Under the pieces are notes generated by a model that saw nothing but the letters and a program-made list of their open reading frames with translations, was not told the origin of the DNA and made no database searches. DNA of 11,600 nucleotides, taken from NCBI GenBank assembly GCA_037143575.1, contig JBAWYM010000051.1, positions 1 to 11,600 of the forward strand. The letters are read 5' to 3'. Below, in pieces: positions 1 to 6,228 of the stretch. A program made the position numbers and the translations under genes. Each line of letters starts with the position of its first letter. Position 1 is the first letter of the stretch. The DNA is from JBAWYM01 sp037143575. GTDB taxonomy: Bacteria; Patescibacteriota; Gracilibacteria; Peribacterales; Peribacteraceae.

Positions 1-537
1 AGCTGAAGAAACTTCGGATGAGACCAGGCTGGAGAAATCGGAGGAAAGGGAAGAATATTCGTCACCCACTGGGAGCAGGACCTGTGGTGAGCTGGTCGAA
101 TCCGTTCCTTCCTGCGAAGAAGAAATTCCTTCCTGCGAAGAAGAGACACTCGAAGAAGTGTCTGATGCATGAGAAAAAGAAGCAGCAGAATCTGCAGAAG
201 AACTGCCATCATCCCAAGCTCCTGTGTTGAATGAAGATGCTGTGGAGCTCATAAGCAGTTCCTCATCCTCGTCACTCGAAGCATTTTCCAATCGCATCTC
301 CCCTGTGGCGATTCCCGATGAAGAATAATCCTCCGACAGTGCACTCGAACGTTCTTGCACTGCTGCACTTCCCAAACTCTTTTCCGCAGAAGACACTGCA
401 CTCCCTTCCATCACCACCGAAGAAGAAGATCTATTGTCCACGATAACCTCCGCCTTCATGCGCAAACCGAAAAGGCCGATCGACACAACAACAATCGACA
501 AAAAACCTGCGATGAGAATGCTCAACTGTGCAGTCAT
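1..537 (-). CDS. Membrane-anchored Ser/Glu-rich protein, 3'-truncated by the window edge
   Basis: Reading the minus strand from ATG at 537, the frame stays open for 179 codons to position 1 and leaves the window, so the C-terminus is missing. Residues about 5-23 form one hydrophobic segment (LSILIAGFLSIVVVSIGLFG), a signal anchor or uncleaved signal peptide. After it the protein is low-complexity, dominated by Ser with Glu, Asp, Ala and Thr. Such composition is typical of extracytoplasmic linkers or stalks. A 7-residue repeat (SSSQEGI then SSSQEGT) comes from a 21-bp tandem duplication. Upstream in-frame codons reach stops near 650, and no better ATG lies between, so 537 is preferred; the leader gcgggaaaa is only a weak ribosome site. 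No catalytic domain is visible in this part. The call as an exported, membrane-tethered protein is secure; any role such as cell wall or adhesion is unknown and may depend on the missing C-terminus. Confidence 0.75.
   Translation of the reverse strand, partial: MTAQLSILIAGFLSIVVVSIGLFGLRMKAEVIVDNRSSSSVVMEGSAVSSAEKSLGSAAVQERSSALSEDYSSSGIATGEMRLENASSDEDEELLMSSTASSFNTGAWDDGSSSADSAASFSHASDTSSSVSSSQEGISSSQEGTDSTSSPQVLLPVGDEYSSLSSDFSSLVSSEVSSA
105..146. repeat. 21-bp tandem duplication inside the Ser-rich gene
   Basis: Two adjacent 21-bp units, 105-125 and 126-146, are identical except near the last position. The unit length is a multiple of three, so the repeat adds seven residues (SSSQEG plus Ile or Thr) without breaking the reading frame. 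It looks like a recent slippage or duplication event in a low-complexity coding region. Confidence 0.8.
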
Positions 538-607
538 TTTTCCCGCATGGGTCTGCGCCTTTGGAGTGATTGTGTGTGCAGTAATTGTTGTACTGAGAAA
601 TCCTTCT

Positions 608-616
608 ATTTTAACA
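608..616 (-). promoter_or_regulatory. Candidate extended -10 promoter for the Ser-rich gene
   Basis: On the minus strand the sequence reads TGTTAAAAT, that is a TGn extension directly before TAAAAT (positions 616-608). It would start RNA near 601 and leave a leader of roughly 60 nt before the ATG at 537. I see no good -35 box, which extended -10 promoters can lack. The assignment rests on sequence resemblance alone. Confidence 0.3.
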
Positions 617-672
617 GATTTTGGCAATTCTTCATATGCTCATGGATACTATCTGACACTATTCATCTTTAT

Positions 673-753
673 TGCGCAAATATCTGATATTTTGGCTTAA
701 TATCAACGAAATTCATAAATATGTATGCGCGATTTTATAACGATATTTGCGCA
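673..753. repeat. 12-bp perfect inverted repeat in intergenic DNA
   Basis: tgcgcaaatatc at 673-684 is the exact reverse complement of gatatttgcgca at 742-753, with 57 bp between the arms. Between them lies a further tatgcgcga motif at 725-733. It sits upstream of the candidate promoter of the Ser-rich gene, so an operator pair bound by a dimeric regulator with looping is possible; a chance repeat in AT-rich DNA is less likely for 12 bp but not excluded. Confidence 0.5.
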
Positions 754-835
754 CATATATATCACACAATATTTTTGAAATATATGGGCTCTCACAAAAG
801 AATAGTGAACTTCACATCCCAAACTCAAAAGCATT

Positions 836-2008
836 TCACTTCCAACGCACCGTGAATGTCGTCCCCACACCCTGCGCACTTTCCGCAAAAATTTTCCAGC
901 CGTGCAAATCCACGATGCGCTTCACCAATGCGAGTCCCAATCCATACCCACCGTGAGCACGGGACGTATCGGCTTGGAAGAAGCGATCGAAGATATGCAA
1001 AATATCCGCAGGAGCAATGCCGATGCCCGTATCGTTCACCACCATTTCGCCATCGGACACGATCACACGAACGACACCATGCTCCTTCGATTGCGTAAAC
1101 TTGATGGCATTGGACACCAAATTCGTCACGACTTGCCGGAGGAGCGGCCCATCACCTTTCACGGTAATGCCTTCGGCAATTTCCATCTCCAGACGAAGTC
1201 CGCTCCTCTGAGCAATGGTTTGAAATTTTGCCGTGGTCTCGCGCACGATTTCTGAAAAATCTATGAAAGAATGTTCCATGGCAAACTGATCGAGCCGTGC
1301 GAGGGAAAGCATGCGCTCCACGAGCTCCGTGGCATGCTGCACATCCTCCTTCGCGGAGAGCAAACCCTCGCGCAACTTCCCCGAAGAGAGGGCGAGATCG
1401 AGAGACGACGAGAGGGTGGAAAGCGGTGTGCGCAATTCGTGACTGGCGTCCTGCGTAAATTGCCCCAGCCGCTGCATCACCTCCTCTGCAGGCTGCAAAC
1501 TGCGACGTGCGAAGAAGAGCCCGACGACGTACGTACACGCCGAGACGATCACGCTCACGAGGAGATACAGCAGAATACGGAAAGGCAAATCCGCAGATTG
1601 GAAGCGTTCCAATTCTGCAATTTGCATGTACCCGGCAAGCTTTCCGCCCCGACGAATGGGGCTCGTCAGCACACGGTATTCCTCATTCTGAATCGTCACC
1701 TCCTGCACACCTTCGGTCTGAGTGAAGGGGATGGATTTCAGAAAGAATCCCTCCGCGATCACCCCTCCGCGCGCATCGGTGATCCGGATCCTGTCCTGCC
1801 ACGGAGGAGGAAGAGTGGCAGCGATATCGGGCAGAGAGAGCTCCTCATCGAGTGTGAATTGACGCTCCACGCGATCCAGCCGGGACTGCGTCTGACGCCG
1901 CGCATTGCCCAGATCCGCAGCGAGAAAGAAAAGACCGTTCACGAGGAAAAGCAGGAAGACGAAGGCGGTGAACTGCAGCGCGATGATGTGACTGATGCGG
2001 CGGAACAT
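836..2008 (-). CDS. Membrane sensor histidine kinase of a two-component system (no HAMP)
   Basis: A 390-residue kinase that should sense an envelope signal and phosphorylate the response regulator encoded just upstream. TM1 spans about residues 9-31, an extracytoplasmic sensor region of about 110 residues follows, and TM2 spans about 143-167. Only some 20 residues separate TM2 from the H-box, so there is no HAMP domain. The dimerisation/phosphoacceptor motif is FTQDASHELRTPL with His190. The HATPase domain shows the N-box NLVSNAIKFT (about 296-305), G1 NDTGIGI (325-331), the F-box FDRFF (340-344) and G2 GYGLGLALV (354-362). All catalytic motifs are intact. The frame stays open upstream to 2128, but that extension translates the 23-bp tandem repeat and is not conserved-looking. 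The ATG at 2008 (MFRRISH) puts TM1 at the expected N-terminus. It is probably cotranscribed with the regulator. The signal sensed is unknown. Confidence 0.92.
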   Translation of the reverse strand: MFRRISHIIALQFTAFVFLLFLVNGLFFLAADLGNARRQTQSRLDRVERQFTLDEELSLPDIAATLPPPWQDRIRITDARGGVIAEGFFLKSIPFTQTEGVQEVTIQNEEYRVLTSPIRRGGKLAGYMQIAELERFQSADLPFRILLYLLVSVIVSACTYVVGLFFARRSLQPAEEVMQRLGQFTQDASHELRTPLSTLSSSLDLALSSGKLREGLLSAKEDVQHATELVERMLSLARLDQFAMEHSFIDFSEIVRETTAKFQTIAQRSGLRLEMEIAEGITVKGDGPLLRQVVTNLVSNAIKFTQSKEHGVVRVIVSDGEMVVNDTGIGIAPADILHIFDRFFQADTSRAHGGYGLGLALVKRIVDLHGWKIFAESAQGVGTTFTVRWK

Positions 2009-2013
2009 AGGAT

Positions 2014-2032
2014 CATGGGTCTGTGACCCATG
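2014..2032 (-). promoter_or_regulatory. Hairpin just upstream of the kinase start
   Basis: catgggtc (2014-2021) and gacccatg (2025-2032) form a perfect 8-bp stem with a 3-nt loop. In the minus-strand mRNA it ends 5 nt before the chosen ATG at 2008, where it would lie in the initiation region and could limit or position translation of the kinase. It has no U-tract, so it is unlikely to be a terminator. Function is inferred from position only. Confidence 0.5.
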
Positions 2033-2112
2033 TAGAGAGGAAACTGTGACCCATGTAGAGAGGAATCTGTGACCCATGTAGGAAGGAATCTGTGACCCAC
2101 GTGGTGAAGAGC
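2021..2112. repeat. 23-bp tandem repeat between regulator and kinase
   Basis: Units start at 2021, 2044, 2067 and 2090. The first three differ from each other at only one to three positions (ctgtgacccatgtagagagg plus three bases); the fourth has decayed. The 23-bp period is not a multiple of three, so the repeat is not behaving as protein-coding sequence. Each of the three good units places an ATG on the minus strand (2031, 2054, 2077), one in each frame; the one at 2077 is in frame with the kinase. Copy-number change would move which ATG is in frame. Confidence 0.85.
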
Positions 2113-2171
2113 AATCTGCAAAGTTCATCGGAGACAGTGTCGACCAAGATCATAAGCCTTTCCGGCATTTC

Positions 2172-2195
2172 TAACCTCTTCCAAACCTCTCGAAC
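2172..2195. repeat. Pyrimidine-rich dispersed repeat, copy 1
   Basis: taacctcttccaaacct (2172-2188) recurs exactly at 5480-5496, and tccaaacctctcgaac (2180-2195) recurs exactly at 3535-3550. This copy lies just past the 3' end of the response regulator gene. Relative to the local genes it is in the opposite orientation to the other two copies. Confidence 0.6.
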
Positions 2196-2202
2196 TTTCA
2201 AC

Positions 2203-2868
2203 TCAAGCATCCGCCGGCACCAAATACCCCTTCCCCGGCACCGTCTCGATGACACCCTTGCCGAGCTTGCGGCGAATGTATGCGACGTGGACATCCACCG
2301 TCTGCGAAAAGAGTAGCTCATCCCGACCACCCCACACATGCTCGATGATCTGCGGACGATCCTGAACGATGCCCTTGTGACGAAGGAGAAATTCGAAGAG
2401 TCCGTATTCCTTGGGTGACAGATCCACGCGGCGACCAGCCTTCGTCACCTCATGCGTATTGGTATCCATCGTCACCGGTCCGGTGGTGAGGACGGGGCTG
2501 CGCTGCTCGGAACGTCGACGCATGAGAGACCGGACACGCGCCAAGAGCTCGGAGAGATCGAAGGGTTTCGTGAGGTAATCATCCGCACCGATGTTCAATC
2601 CATGGACGATCTCCTGCTGGAGTGTGCGGGCGGTGAGCATGAGGATCGGCATATTTTTCTTATTCTGACGGAGCATGGAACAGATGAGATACCCATCCAT
2701 GCCGGGAAGATTGATATCGAGAATGAGGAGATCGATCTCCTGCGTCATGGCTTTTTCGAAACCCTCTTTCCCGTCGTGCGCGACGGTCACGACGTACTTT
2801 TGCAGCTCCAGAAACTGCCGGATGTTGTCTGCCAATTTCTGCTGATCTTCGATGAGAAGGATGTGCAT
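2203..2868 (-). CDS. OmpR/PhoB-family response regulator
   Basis: A 221-residue transcription factor, the usual length for the family. The receiver domain (1-117) has the acidic pocket E7/D8, phosphoacceptor Asp51 in LILDINLPGMDG, the switch Thr79 in LTA, and Lys101 in TKPFD. The C-terminal winged helix (about 128-218) shows the typical LSPKEYGLFEFLL segment, the recognition helix region TVDVHVAYIRRKLG, and the wing GKGYLVPA. It should be phosphorylated by the kinase encoded 194 bp downstream and then bind paired direct repeats. Such a pair lies in its own upstream region (2919-2938), with a second pair facing the exporter cluster (2970-2989), so autoregulation and exporter control are likely. 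The start is the first ATG of the receiver fold; the leader is pyrimidine-rich (cacctctt) without a Shine-Dalgarno match. The particular subfamily cannot be named from sequence alone. Confidence 0.95.
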   Translation of the reverse strand: MHILLIEDQQKLADNIRQFLELQKYVVTVAHDGKEGFEKAMTQEIDLLILDINLPGMDGYLICSMLRQNKKNMPILMLTARTLQQEIVHGLNIGADDYLTKPFDLSELLARVRSLMRRRSEQRSPVLTTGPVTMDTNTHEVTKAGRRVDLSPKEYGLFEFLLRHKGIVQDRPQIIEHVWGGRDELLFSQTVDVHVAYIRRKLGKGVIETVPGKGYLVPADA

Positions 2869-2918
2869 AAGAGGTGATGTGAAGGAGAATCTTTAGAATG
2901 CAACAGTACAAGAGGAAT

Positions 2919-2938
2919 ATTAAGAGGTTGTTAAGAGA
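2919..2938 (-). promoter_or_regulatory. Paired direct-repeat operator facing the regulator gene
   Basis: Read on the minus strand, tctcttaac and cctcttaat are separated by 2 bp, giving an 11-bp period, one turn of DNA. OmpR-family proteins bind head-to-tail to such repeats. The site starts about 50 bp upstream of the regulator ATG and matches the operator at 2970-2989 at 16 of 20 positions, in mirrored orientation. This suggests autoregulation. Confidence 0.65.
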
Positions 2939-2969
2939 CTCCCAAAAACGCATCCAATGTGATCTGCTC

Positions 2970-2989
2970 CATCTTAACCACATCTTAAT
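2970..2989 (+). promoter_or_regulatory. Paired direct-repeat operator facing the exporter cluster
   Basis: catcttaac and catcttaat are separated by 2 bp, an 11-bp period. The site lies about 40 bp upstream of the TATAAT box at 3028, which is a usual activator position for OmpR/PhoB-type regulators. It is followed by a 10-bp perfect palindrome acactagtgt (3001-3010) near the expected -35 region. The same operator occurs in reverse at 2919-2938. Confidence 0.7.
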
Positions 2990-3027
2990 ACCACTGTACT
3001 ACACTAGTGTTTTCTGGCAATCTCATG

Positions 3028-3033
3028 TATAAT
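3028..3033 (+). promoter_or_regulatory. -10 box of the exporter operon promoter
   Basis: A perfect TATAAT, preceded by TG, lies 19 bp before the ATG at 3052. The hexamer 17 bp upstream (3005-3010, tagtgt) is a poor -35, as expected of a promoter that needs an activator. Initiation around 3040 would leave a leader of only about 12 nt. This supports 3052 rather than an upstream start at 3007, which would lie before the RNA start. Confidence 0.6.
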
Positions 3034-3051
3034 TACATAACAATATTACAT

Positions 3052-3453
3052 ATGAAGCAATTCTCCATTCTATCATTCTGCATCGGCATGCTCTCGGGCT
3101 TCCTCGTCCTCTGGATCGTGGTCGGTGGATACCGTTGGATGTTCACCGCATCGACCTCTACAACCACAGCATCCGCGACAACGGGTGCAGGGCGGCGGGC
3201 AGGTGGCGGAGGTAGCCCGGCGAATCTCGCCACCATCGCCAAGCAGCTGAACATGACCGAAGCGGATCTCCAGAAGGAGCTCGCCACCGGCAAGACCATC
3301 AAGCAGATCGCCACGGAGAAAGGTGTGCAATTGACCTTCGGCAATCGCGGCGGCAGTGGTGCGGTGCGCACCGGAAGTGGCACAACTACCAGTGGAAGTT
3401 TGCGCTTCCGCAACGGCAGCCAGCGCACCTCAGGAAGTGCCGTAACCCCATAA
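3052..3453 (+). CDS. Small single-pass membrane protein at head of exporter cluster
   Basis: 133 residues. A strongly hydrophobic segment at about 7-27 (ILSFCIGMLSGFLVLWIVVGG) anchors it in the membrane. A Thr/Ser/Gly linker follows. A compact helical motif at about 59-92 reads LATIAKQLNMTEADLQKELA followed by GKTIKQIATEKGV. The tail is Gly/Ser/Thr-rich. The motif resembles the 'LGMTxxELxxxLxxGKSxxxIAxxxGV' pattern I recall from secreted proteins of unknown function; I cannot verify this here. The start at 3052 is preferred over an in-frame GTG/TTG-type start at 3007, because the TATAAT box lies between them. It is the first gene after the regulator-controlled promoter and precedes the adaptor by 115 bp. 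A role as accessory subunit or periplasmic binder for the exporter is inference only. Confidence 0.8.
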   Translation: MKQFSILSFCIGMLSGFLVLWIVVGGYRWMFTASTSTTTASATTGAGRRAGGGGSPANLATIAKQLNMTEADLQKELATGKTIKQIATEKGVQLTFGNRGGSGAVRTGSGTTTSGSLRFRNGSQRTSGSAVTP

Positions 3454-3500
3454 CTCTTTCAAATCATTCCAAAGCAATGAATCAGTAAACTTTTTAGGCC

Positions 3501-3536
3501 TCCCTGCCCCGCGTAGCCCGCAGGCGAAGTGGGGTC
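3501..3536. repeat. GC-rich hairpin between small membrane protein and adaptor genes
   Basis: ccccgc (3507-3512) can pair with gtgggg (3529-3534), including one G-T pair, with an inner gcc/ggc stem. The block is strikingly GC-rich next to AT-rich DNA. It is not followed by a T-run, so it is more like a dispersed REP-type element than an intrinsic terminator. I have the impression of similar text in CPR genomes but cannot check it. Confidence 0.4.
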
Positions 3537-3550
3537 CAAACCTCTCGAAC
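3535..3550. repeat. Pyrimidine-rich dispersed repeat, copy 2
   Basis: tccaaacctctcgaac is identical to 2180-2195. It lies 18 bp before the ATG at 3569 and continues as a pyrimidine-rich leader ending in cctcct directly before the start codon, where a Shine-Dalgarno sequence would be expected. Confidence 0.55.
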
Positions 3551-3568
3551 CTCGTTCTCCAACCTCCT

Positions 3569-5356
3569 ATGTTCCGCTCCCTGCTCGCCCGCATCTCCCT
3601 CAAAAGCTACCTCTATGGCTTGGGTGTCGGTGTCCTGATCGGCATCGTCTACGTATATATGCAGAGCAGTACATCAGCAACGACCACGACGACAAGCAGC
3701 ATGTCTCTCGTCGAACGACGTTCCGTGGTGAATTCGGTCAAAGCCACAGGAACGGTGACATTTGCCAACTCGCAAATCATGAAATTCAATACGCGCGGCA
3801 CCGTGACCAAAGTGAATGTTGCGGAGGGAGACACGGTGAAGAGAGGCCAAATCATCGCGGAGATCGACCAGACCGCCGTGCTCTCGGATATTCGTTCCGC
3901 ACAGCTCGGGATGGCCGCGAGCCAGCTGCAGATCCAACAGCTGCAGAATGATCAGGGGAATCAGCTCCTCACTGCGCAGAACAGCACCAACGATGCCACC
4001 CGTCAGGTCGCACAGGCTGAGCTGGATCTGCAGAAAGCACGGGAAACGGAATTGCAGAGCACCGCTTCCACAGCCCAGAGCATCCTCGCCGATGCGGACG
4101 GACTGCTGGATTCGTACTACTACGTCCTCTCGCGCAATACCGCCACGCGTCCAGTGCAGGGAAATTTCACCCTCACCATCGATCCTCTCCTCTACCGCGA
4201 TCTCATGCTCGTCGAAAACATCAGAAATGGCTACAACGATGCGGTGAATACGGCAAATGCCATGCACCAGAAATACGGCCCCTCGATCGCCTCACTGCGG
4301 GATGCCGATCAGATTCTGCAGGCTCTGAACGATGCCAAAGAGCTGGCTCATGCCATTTCTTCGCTGGGAGAAAACATCTACACCATGCTCCAGGGAGCGA
4401 CGACGGATGGAATCACCTTCACGGCGACCTCCCTCAATACCCTGCGTTCAACATCGAACAGCAACAAGAATACCGCTGCGGGTCTCGTCAGCGATGCGGA
4501 TACCGCACTCACCAATCTCACTGCGTCACGGCAGAATGAAAATTTCCTGCCGAGCATCACGCTCCAGCAGAAGCAGGATGCCCTCACCACCACACAAGAA
4601 TCGCTCCTCTCCAGGCAATCAGGACAAGCGAATACCCAAGAGAGCACGAATATATCGATCATGCTCAAGCAGAACAGCATCGCCCAGCAGGCAGCCTCCC
4701 TGCAGAAGCTCCGCACAACACTGGACAACTACCGCCTGATCGCCCCCTTCGACGGCGTCGTACGCCAGATCAGCATCCAGGTCGGCGATAATCTCCTCGC
4801 GGATACCACGGAAAATAAAACCATCACGCTGGAGAATCCCAGCTACATCATCGTGACGGTACCGATGGATCAGGTGGATATCGTCCGCGTCCTGCGAAAA
4901 ATGCCGGCGACGATCACGCTCGATGCTCTGCCCGGCAAGATCTTCCAGGGTGCCATCGACGACATCAAGCCGACCCCCATCCAGCAATCCGGCGTCGTCT
5001 CCTACCAGGTGGACGTGCGCATGCCGACACCCGGAAATCTCAATATCCTCTCGGGAATGACGGCAACGGTTATCACCGAAGCTGCCCGCAGCGACAATGC
5101 TCTCGCCGTTCCCAATCTTGCAGTGCTCACCTCCGGTGGCAATCGCTCAGTGAAGAAGGCGGACGGAACATCCGTCGAAGTGCAAACCGGTATCACCGAC
5201 GGCCGATACACGGAAATCCTCTCAGGACTCAACGAAGGCGACGCCGTCTTCTCGATGAACCTACCAAGTGCCTCCTCTGCGGGAACGCAGAATGCAGGCC
5301 AAATCTTCCGTCTGACAGGAGGCGGAGGTGGTGGTCCTCCGGGGGGCGGACATTAA
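3569..5356 (+). CDS. MacA/HlyD-family periplasmic adaptor of an ABC exporter
   Basis: A 595-residue adaptor that should sit on the outer face of the membrane and couple the permease to substrate release. TM anchor at about 13-31 (SYLYGLGVGVLIGIVYVY). The first lipoyl half and beta-barrel start are around 47-100 (GTVTKVNVAEGDTVKRGQII is the classic biotinyl-lipoyl motif, 77-96). A very long helical, Gln/Ala/Ser-rich region follows (about 105-388). The second lipoyl half is LIAPFDGVVRQISIQVGDNL (390-409), then the beta-barrel and membrane-proximal domain to about 565. The tail is Gly-rich (GGGGGGPPGGGH). Typical MacA proteins are near 370-400 residues, so the helical hairpin region is unusually long. 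Start: first ATG, just before the TM segment, with a pyrimidine leader. The cluster order (adaptor, ATPase, permease) matches MacAB/YknXYZ-type systems. No outer-membrane channel gene is in the window. Confidence 0.92.
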   Translation: MFRSLLARISLKSYLYGLGVGVLIGIVYVYMQSSTSATTTTTSSMSLVERRSVVNSVKATGTVTFANSQIMKFNTRGTVTKVNVAEGDTVKRGQIIAEIDQTAVLSDIRSAQLGMAASQLQIQQLQNDQGNQLLTAQNSTNDATRQVAQAELDLQKARETELQSTASTAQSILADADGLLDSYYYVLSRNTATRPVQGNFTLTIDPLLYRDLMLVENIRNGYNDAVNTANAMHQKYGPSIASLRDADQILQALNDAKELAHAISSLGENIYTMLQGATTDGITFTATSLNTLRSTSNSNKNTAAGLVSDADTALTNLTASRQNENFLPSITLQQKQDALTTTQESLLSRQSGQANTQESTNISIMLKQNSIAQQAASLQKLRTTLDNYRLIAPFDGVVRQISIQVGDNLLADTTENKTITLENPSYIIVTVPMDQVDIVRVLRKMPATITLDALPGKIFQGAIDDIKPTPIQQSGVVSYQVDVRMPTPGNLNILSGMTATVITEAARSDNALAVPNLAVLTSGGNRSVKKADGTSVEVQTGITDGRYTEILSGLNEGDAVFSMNLPSASSAGTQNAGQIFRLTGGGGGGPPGGGH

Positions 5357-5513
5357 TTCTTCTCGATGTTCGATGATGGAAAGAATGGAAGAAGAATCAA
5401 AATCGAATACGCGATGAAGCGAATACAGGAATCCTGAAAAACCCTTACAACCTTTCAAGCCTAACCTTTCAGGCGTTTATAACCTCTTCCAAACCTTTCA
5501 AACCTCCCGAAGA
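5357..5513. other. 157-bp gap between adaptor and ATPase genes
   Basis: No gene fits here. The right half (5430-5513) is built of short acc(t)ttc/aacct pyrimidine blocks, with cctgaaa (5435-5441) and tttcagg (5467-5473) able to form a 7-bp stem. The left half is purine-rich. It ends in the pyrimidine-repeat leader of the ATPase gene. Confidence 0.5.
5480..5496. repeat. Pyrimidine-rich dispersed repeat, copy 3
   Basis: taacctcttccaaacct is identical to 2172-2188. It is followed by more aacct units and then the ATG at 5514, repeating the arrangement seen before the adaptor gene. Confidence 0.6.
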
Positions 5514-6185
5514 ATGATCCAACTCTCCAACATCATCAAATCCTACCCGCTGGGGAAGGAACGGCTCACCGTCCTCAAAGGCGTCTCGCTCACGATCGAG
5601 AACGGTGAATTCGTGGCAATCATGGGTCCGTCGGGATCGGGCAAATCCACGCTCATGAATATCATCGGACTTCTGGATACTCCCTCCAGCGGATCGTACC
5701 TGCTCGAAAACAGAGAAGTGGGAACGCTGGGAGAAAACGAACAAGCGGAAGTCCGGAGTCTGCGCATCGGCTTCGTGTTCCAGCAGTTCAATCTCCTCCC
5801 CCGCATGGATGCCCTGCGGCAGGTCATGCAGCCGCTCCTCTACCAGGGCGTCCATCGGAAAGATGCTGAGGCACGTGCGCGGGAAGCCCTGCACATCGTC
5901 GGCCTCTCCGAGCGCATCTCCCATAATCCCAATGAACTCTCCGGTGGCCAGCAGCAGCGTGTGGCCATCGCCCGCGCCCTCGTCACCGATCCCGCCATCA
6001 TCCTCGCAGACGAACCCACGGGAGCGCTGGATACCAAGACAGGTCATGAAGTGATGGACATCGTCACGGCGCTGAACAAGCGCGGAAAAACGATCGTCAT
6101 GGTCACGCACGAACCGCGTGTTGCGGCTTTCGCGCACCGGACTATCAGGATTGAAGATGGATTGATTGTTCCCAATGTGCCATGA
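5514..6185 (+). CDS. ABC exporter ATP-binding subunit (MacB/LolD type)
   Basis: A 223-residue nucleotide-binding protein of the usual size for stand-alone MacB/LolD-type ATPases. It binds and hydrolyses ATP on the cytoplasmic side to drive the partner permease. Visible motifs: Walker A GPSGSGKST (38-46), Q-loop VFQQFNLLP (Gln90), ABC signature LSGGQQQRVAIARAL (142-156), Walker B IILADEP (162-168) with catalytic Glu167, D-loop ALD (171-173), and the H-loop His199 in MVTHEP. All key residues are present. The ATPase is separate from the permease, unlike E. coli MacB, where the two are fused, and like YknY/LolD. It lies 157 bp after the adaptor gene and 151 bp before the permease gene. The start ATG follows cccgaaga, with no strong ribosome site. 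The substrate cannot be read from the ATPase. Confidence 0.95.
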   Translation: MIQLSNIIKSYPLGKERLTVLKGVSLTIENGEFVAIMGPSGSGKSTLMNIIGLLDTPSSGSYLLENREVGTLGENEQAEVRSLRIGFVFQQFNLLPRMDALRQVMQPLLYQGVHRKDAEARAREALHIVGLSERISHNPNELSGGQQQRVAIARALVTDPAIILADEPTGALDTKTGHEVMDIVTALNKRGKTIVMVTHEPRVAAFAHRTIRIEDGLIVPNVP

Positions 6186-6228
6186 AGAATTATTTGGAAA
6201 ATCAGTGGCAGGAAAGAACAAAAGAGAG

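Larger units (their letters stand above)
538..835. other. AT-rich intergenic region, Ser-rich gene to histidine kinase
   Basis: About 300 bp between the kinase stop (836) and the start of the Ser-rich gene, both on the minus strand. It is clearly richer in A+T than the flanking genes, especially 600-790. It holds the candidate promoter at 608-616, a 12-bp inverted repeat at 673-684/742-753, and an 11-bp palindrome gtgaacttcac at 806-816. Open frames here are short and show no recognisable protein. I see no clear terminator for the kinase gene. Confidence 0.6.

Noticed and set aside
1271..2026. Long plus-strand frame antisense to the kinase, and similar frames opposite the regulator, ATPase, permease and five-gene block
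   Set aside because: They are shadows of well-supported genes in the other strand, with no recognisable domains.
2009..2128. N-terminal extension of the histidine kinase up to 2128
   Set aside because: It only translates the 23-bp tandem repeat and a hairpin; the kinase TM segment and normal N-terminus begin at the ATG at 2008.
3007..3051. Upstream start for the small membrane protein
   Set aside because: The TATAAT box at 3028 lies inside this extension, so the transcript should begin after it.
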